A DNA stretch of 64,000 nucleotides from Casuarius casuarius (lineage: Eukaryota > Chordata > Aves > Casuariiformes > Casuariidae): assembly GCA_003342895.1 (NCBI GenBank), contig PTFA01000085.1, positions 1,129,175 to 1,193,174 on the forward strand, in the 5' to 3' direction. This document shows positions 59,966-64,000 of the stretch, piece by piece (the stretch's first letter is position 1; each line of letters starts with the position of its first letter). Under the pieces are notes generated by a model. It was not told where the DNA came from and did not search any database. It saw only the letters and a list, made by a program, of their open reading frames with translations. A program made the position numbers and the translations under genes.

Positions 59966-60739
59966 GGTGGTGCCTAACTGCCCACCTCAAAAACTTCACC
60001 CCTTCAGGAGGTTTTTTTGCTCGTTTGGGGGGATTTATTTCTAAATGGTACCAAAGCCCTTGCACGGTGTCCACAGACCAGCTCAGTTCCACCCCAATTT
60101 TTCAGAATTACTCCAGAACTCCTTTTCAGGTAGCAGTGCCGGTCCGCTGGAAGAGGCTAACCATTCTCGCTAGGCAATAGCTGTACGGAAATTGAAAGGG
60201 CCTGATCCAGCGAGGTGTTCAGCACCCGCAGTTCTTGCTGACTAAAACAGGGCCTGCAGACTCGCCGTCCCCGAAAGCAGTGTCCCCAGCGAGGCTCGCG
60301 CAGAGCAAGCGACTGCCTTTGATTATCACAGAGTCAGACATAAAAACAGATTTCCTCCTCTTTTACTTGCAAATCTTGATAGTCTTTCAAAGGGCCTGAA
60401 AAGTACACTTAAAGAACAAACCTCAAACCAATCTTATCCTGTGAATGTGATGCAACAAGTATCTTGTCTCAGGTACAAAGTGAGTCATGCAGATCACTTG
60501 CAGTGAGTCAAGGCCTCCGCAAGCACCTCTGCTGGCAGCTCCAAAGGCCGGATTTGGTTAGCAGAGGTCCTGTCCTGGGGTATCTGCTAAACTGGATGTC
60601 GTTTTCAACAGTGCTACAGAGAAGGCAAATTTAAGCAATTTGTGAAATAACTTTTTGGTTTCTTAAACCAAAGCCAAGATATTTTTCCAAACAGTTGTCT
60701 ACTGGTGAAAATGGCAGAGTAATTACAAACGTGCCTCAG

Positions 60740-60970
60740 CGCCGGTAGGTCAGTGCCAAGAAACACGACAAAACACGGGTCAGGCGGCCAGGCTCGGCAG
60801 CCCGGGGAAAGCTCGAGCGCAGCGAGCGCGTGGCATCAAGGCCCGGCCGGCTCCGAGCGGCCGCCCCGCGAGCCCCCGCGCTGCCCGCCGAGCCCGTGCC
60901 TCCAGCCCGGTGGCCAGGCAGCGCGGGAATGCTGCGCGCCTGCCCGCACGCCGCGGGGGTGGCCAGAAAA
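60740..60970. promoter_or_regulatory. Small CpG island
   Basis: About 230 bp of very GC-rich, CpG-dense DNA (GCGAGCGCG, CGGCCGGC, CGCCGCGG words). It lies 3 kb downstream, in RORA direction, of the right-edge island and may belong to the same promoter region or be an independent regulatory element. Frames on both strands are artefacts. Confidence 0.5.
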
Positions 60971-63263
60971 AAACACAGCCAATTGCAAAAATAATTTGCA
61001 CTAATAAGGAAACCTACATATCTTCTTTCCTTAAATAGGTTTTAAATGATGAAGTTTTCCCTTAGAGAATATGTCAGTCATTTTTTCTGCCAATATCAGA
61101 AAACCAGACACGGCTCCAAAGATTAAAGCACAGACCCCAAAACTTGCACAATTTCCTCCCACCAAAGTAGCAACCGATTCTACTCGTCTGGTCTCTTCTT
61201 GGCAAAACAGCAACTGACTTAACTAAATGCTTTGATGTCCACACAGCAAAAGTCAGTATTAGTAGCTTAAATTTTACATTCATATCTTAACAGTAAACAC
61301 ACCCCGCAGGGAAGGAACAGCAACAACAACAAAAAGTTTACAGCTCATTTCCCACAAGTCTCCCTTTGGAAATGTCCACATGAATGACAGTAAAACTACT
61401 GTCTAGGTTCATTTTCATACTGCATCAACTCATCACAGCAGACTGAACCCTCCTGTCCGGGCCCGATGATGGGACAAACCAAGTACTTCAGCTCTCACCA
61501 CTACGGAGCCTGATTCACCACTGTCCCTCTGCAAAGCAAGTGCCAAGAAATGGTAAAACGCTGCAGTTTTGAATCGAGCTGCCTATCGTGGGCTCACCTC
61601 CAGTCAGGTACTGGCATGACACCTGATCCATTTGTTTTCACTCCGGTGCAGGATATTTGCTCACCAATTCACAGCACTTAGCCCTGTTCTCCTTGAAGTC
61701 AGCCTTGAATCTTCCCCCAGCGAAGACTCTCGCAGGAGTAAGACCCGTACCAGCAAACACGTCGGCAGAACTATCCCATTTCTTTGCAGACTTTTACAAG
61801 TCAAGCGGGTAAAGTTGCCCTCTCCCTTAAAACTACCCGCCAGGTAGCTCCGGCCTGCATGTACGTCAACTAACGACACGTGGTTTCCTCACCAACTTTT
61901 ACAAGTCTGTGTAGAGGCATACGCAATTTTTTACAGTCCGTCGATCTACAAAATATGTACTCAATCGCTATGAGCACTGATGCTCCACCACAGACTGTTT
62001 TCTTAAAGAGAAAAAACCTTTCCTCTCTGCTCGAAACCAGAAAGTTACACTCCCTACCACGCAGCCTGTCTGAAGCACATCTCCATCCTCTCCACTGGCC
62101 TTGCCTTCGCTTCCCAGCTCTTTGAGCACACCAGTGTAGCTACCGATATACTGACAGCTGGCCAAAATCTTCACTCATTCAGACCCATATACAGCCCGGA
62201 AATTGGAGTGTTTTTCAAAATGAAAGAAAGCATATTTGACAGAACGTTTTTGCATGAAAAAATACAATAGCACACAATTCTTTTTACATGGAGTCAGTTT
62301 GGGGTAGTAGACCCGAACAGCAATAGCAAAGGAATTAATATGCTTTTTTGTCACTTAAAAAAAAAAAATCTGATATGGATATCTGCAATATTCCCCAGTC
62401 TCCTGCTGCAGACCACAGTCATCTGCACTTCACAGCAACTACGAAAGATCACAAGCCCCCAGAACTGCTATCGCAGCATCAGGAATAAATAAAATATTCT
62501 AATCACCTACACGTTTTCCATCTCTCCCTTGTGCGTCTGAGCTTATATAAAACTGCATTCCCTGTGCATCTGGTCTACTGCTCTGAACTCACAACGCTGC
62601 GATCTATTATTTCACGGCAGGCAGAGGTCACTTCGAGACAAATGACAACACATTTCCTCTGGTTGAACCTTACCCAGCAAATTAGAGAAAACGCAAGAAA
62701 ACAACCAAGTTTTTCAGTAGAAAATCAAATATAAAATTATATATTATCAAATATGAGTGAAATTTACCACAGAGATATTCTGCAAAAAGAACAGACAATA
62801 ACCTAAGTATTTTCATAATAAAGCTATTAAGAATTACACCTTAAAAAACAAAAACTGAGCACTGACAACATTTTACAGGAGTATGGAAACTGGTTTAAAT
62901 GAAACTCCTGAAAGAGTAAAAAACCATTACTTCAGAGCTGAGTTGCTGAAAATTAGCATCTTGCTGTTTTATAATACAACCTTATGTCTCTGTCCAAAAG
63001 CATGCAAAGTGGCCAGACCCTATGAATTTTTTTTTAAGCATGTGAACTTTCTGTTTTTGTTACAGAAACAAGTATTCGGATCAACTCAATCACACCCTCT
63101 TGCCAAGCACATTCAGCATGGGTAATGATTAATGAATGTAGTGCTTTTCTTTTTATCCACACAGCCTTCTCTCCAAGAAAAAAAGGAAGCCTAGTAACTG
63201 TAAATGACTGTGCCGCAAACACCACGCTGCTGCCGGTGTGTATTGCCTGCCGTGCTTGCAAAG

Positions 63264-63321
63264 CGTGTGTAGGTGCGGGTGTGTGCATGTGTACACGCAC
63301 GCACGTGTTTGTGTGCGTGTG
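63264..63321 (+). repeat. Imperfect (TG)n/(CA)n array
   Basis: Alternating purine-pyrimidine sequence mixes GTGTGT, GTACACGCACGCACGTG and TGTGTGCGTGTG. It contains a self-complementary centre and is a good candidate for Z-DNA. It lies about 500 bp from the right-edge CpG island. Confidence 0.9.
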
Positions 63322-63842
63322 AAACACACCGACGACTCTCTAAGAGAAGCAGGATTCAATCTCACTTCTCAAATGATTTTTTGGAAGAGAAACTTGGTGT
63401 ACAAAATGCTGAAAAATACTTTAAAAAAGCAGATTCGGTATTCTAGTGGGGACAGCAGAACATCAGCAGCAATGCTACTGCAGATCGCTGAGGAGGAATA
63501 TCCTGCTTAAGTAAATGGCTACTGTATTTGGAAACGCGTGCTTTTTTCTAAGGGAACTACCGCTTCACAAATGCTGCCACGCAAAGTTACTCTGTGGCTC
63601 CTGTTTTACGAGGCAGCAGCACAGACTGCTTGCAAACATACCTCTAAACTTTTGATTTCTCATCAAAACCTCCCTTTGACTCTCCCCAGCCCGGCTCTGC
63701 CCCTCACTAAGGACTGGCATCGGAAAGCAGAGAACACGTCAGCTTTAAAAATACCAGTTAAGTAACTGAGTTTTCCTGTTATTCCAAAGCCTTTCGGGAC
63801 CGGCGGCTCTCTCTCCGGCGGCCGCCTCAGCCCGCCAGCTAC

Positions 63843-64000
63843 CTGCCGGCGCTGCGCCGCCGCTTCCCCGCCGTGCCGTGACGGGGCTCCGCACGGGGAG
63901 CGCGCAGCTCCGCTCCGCTCCGCTCCGCGCGCCCCGGCCCGGCCCGGCCCGGCCCGGCCGCCGCCGCCTCGCCCTCGCAGCGGCAGACGAGCCCTCCCCG
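63843..64000 (-). other. Candidate 5' untranslated exon with splice donor
   Basis: On the minus strand GCGCCGGCAG is followed by GTAGCTGG, an acceptable donor (CAG|GTA), at the inner edge of the CpG island. No ATG exists in the visible part on this strand, so if it is an exon it is untranslated here or its start codon lies beyond the window. There is no direct transcript evidence. Confidence 0.3.
63908..63959 (+). repeat. (CTCCG)n and (GGCCC)n pentanucleotide arrays
   Basis: About four CTCCG units (63908-63927) are followed after a short GC spacer by five GGCCC units (63935-63959). Both are inside the CpG island and would form part of a 5' untranslated region if the candidate exon is real. 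Confidence 0.9.

Larger units (their letters stand above)
19367..63842 (-). other. Long RORA intron upstream of the first zinc-finger exon (at least 44 kb)
   Basis: This is a single intron unless undiscovered 5' exons are hidden in it. The end at 63842 assumes the candidate donor there is used; otherwise the intron extends past the window. It is mostly AT-rich, unique-looking sequence with few repeats: one CR1 fragment, several degraded MIR SINEs and simple repeats. CpG-rich patches become more frequent from 54 kb towards the right edge. All recognisable elements within it are listed separately. Stretches not listed (for example 19.6-22.2, 23.2-28.0, 30.1-33.9, 41.4-49.1 and 61.0-63.2 kb) show nothing I can identify beyond short chance reading frames. 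Confidence 0.75.
63795..64000 (-). promoter_or_regulatory. CpG island at the right edge, candidate alternative RORA promoter
   Basis: From about 63795 to the window end the DNA is almost entirely G and C with very frequent CpG, including CTCCG and GGCCC tandem arrays. It continues beyond the window. It lies upstream of the common RORA exons on the right strand to be a TATA-less CpG promoter for a short RORA isoform such as RORalpha4. The isoform's MMYFVIAAMK codons were not found here, so this assignment is inference. Confidence 0.45.

Noticed and set aside
19367..64000. Known RORA 5' exons (MMYFVIAAMK; ISVTKKTHT; GYMNA ends)
   Set aside because: Searched for on the minus strand with the expected donor phase and not found; they are probably beyond the right edge.

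Overview
The window is a piece of vertebrate nuclear DNA, very probably from a bird, and holds one recognisable protein-coding gene: RORA (RAR-related orphan receptor alpha, NR1F1) on the minus strand. The avian (or at least sauropsid) call rests on a 5'-truncated CR1 LINE near 53 kb with the typical CR1 3' end. Several old MIR-type SINE remnants fit any amniote. There are no bacterial operons, phage, CRISPR arrays or rRNA/tRNA genes. One base (10256) is unresolved.

Seven internal coding exons lie between 1280 and 19366, transcribed from high to low coordinates. In order they encode the first zinc finger (19281-19366), second zinc finger (11337-11478), C-terminal extension plus hinge (9245-9640), and the ligand-binding domain up to about helix 9 (5901-6022, 3740-3872, 2972-3079, 1280-1390). 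All have GT-AG borders and matching phases. They total 1098 nt, or 366 codons' worth. Adding the 10 residues of the known RORalpha4 first exon and the 92 C-terminal residues of the known protein gives 468, the usual RORalpha4 length, so no internal exon is missing. The last two coding exons and 3'UTR lie beyond position 1. None of the known isoform-specific 5' exons was found, so they probably lie beyond position 64000.

The rest is intron. The 7.8-kb intron between the two zinc-finger exons holds several CpG-rich patches, a CpG island (about 13.65-14.34 kb) and an adjacent AT-rich block dense in homeodomain and E-box motifs that looks like a developmental enhancer. The stretch from 19.4 kb to the right edge is one intron of at least 44 kb, with degraded MIRs, one CR1, microsatellites, a second CpG island near 34 kb, scattered CpG-rich patches, and a third CpG island at the right edge with a plausible minus-strand splice donor.

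I see no new multigene system. The most unusual items are: a possible small two-exon reading frame on the RORA strand at 38.07-39.94 kb with a WD40-like stretch; a 351-codon antisense reading frame across the 13.3-14.4 kb CpG island; motif clusters that may be enhancers; and the right-edge CpG island as a candidate alternative RORA promoter. All are inference from sequence alone.
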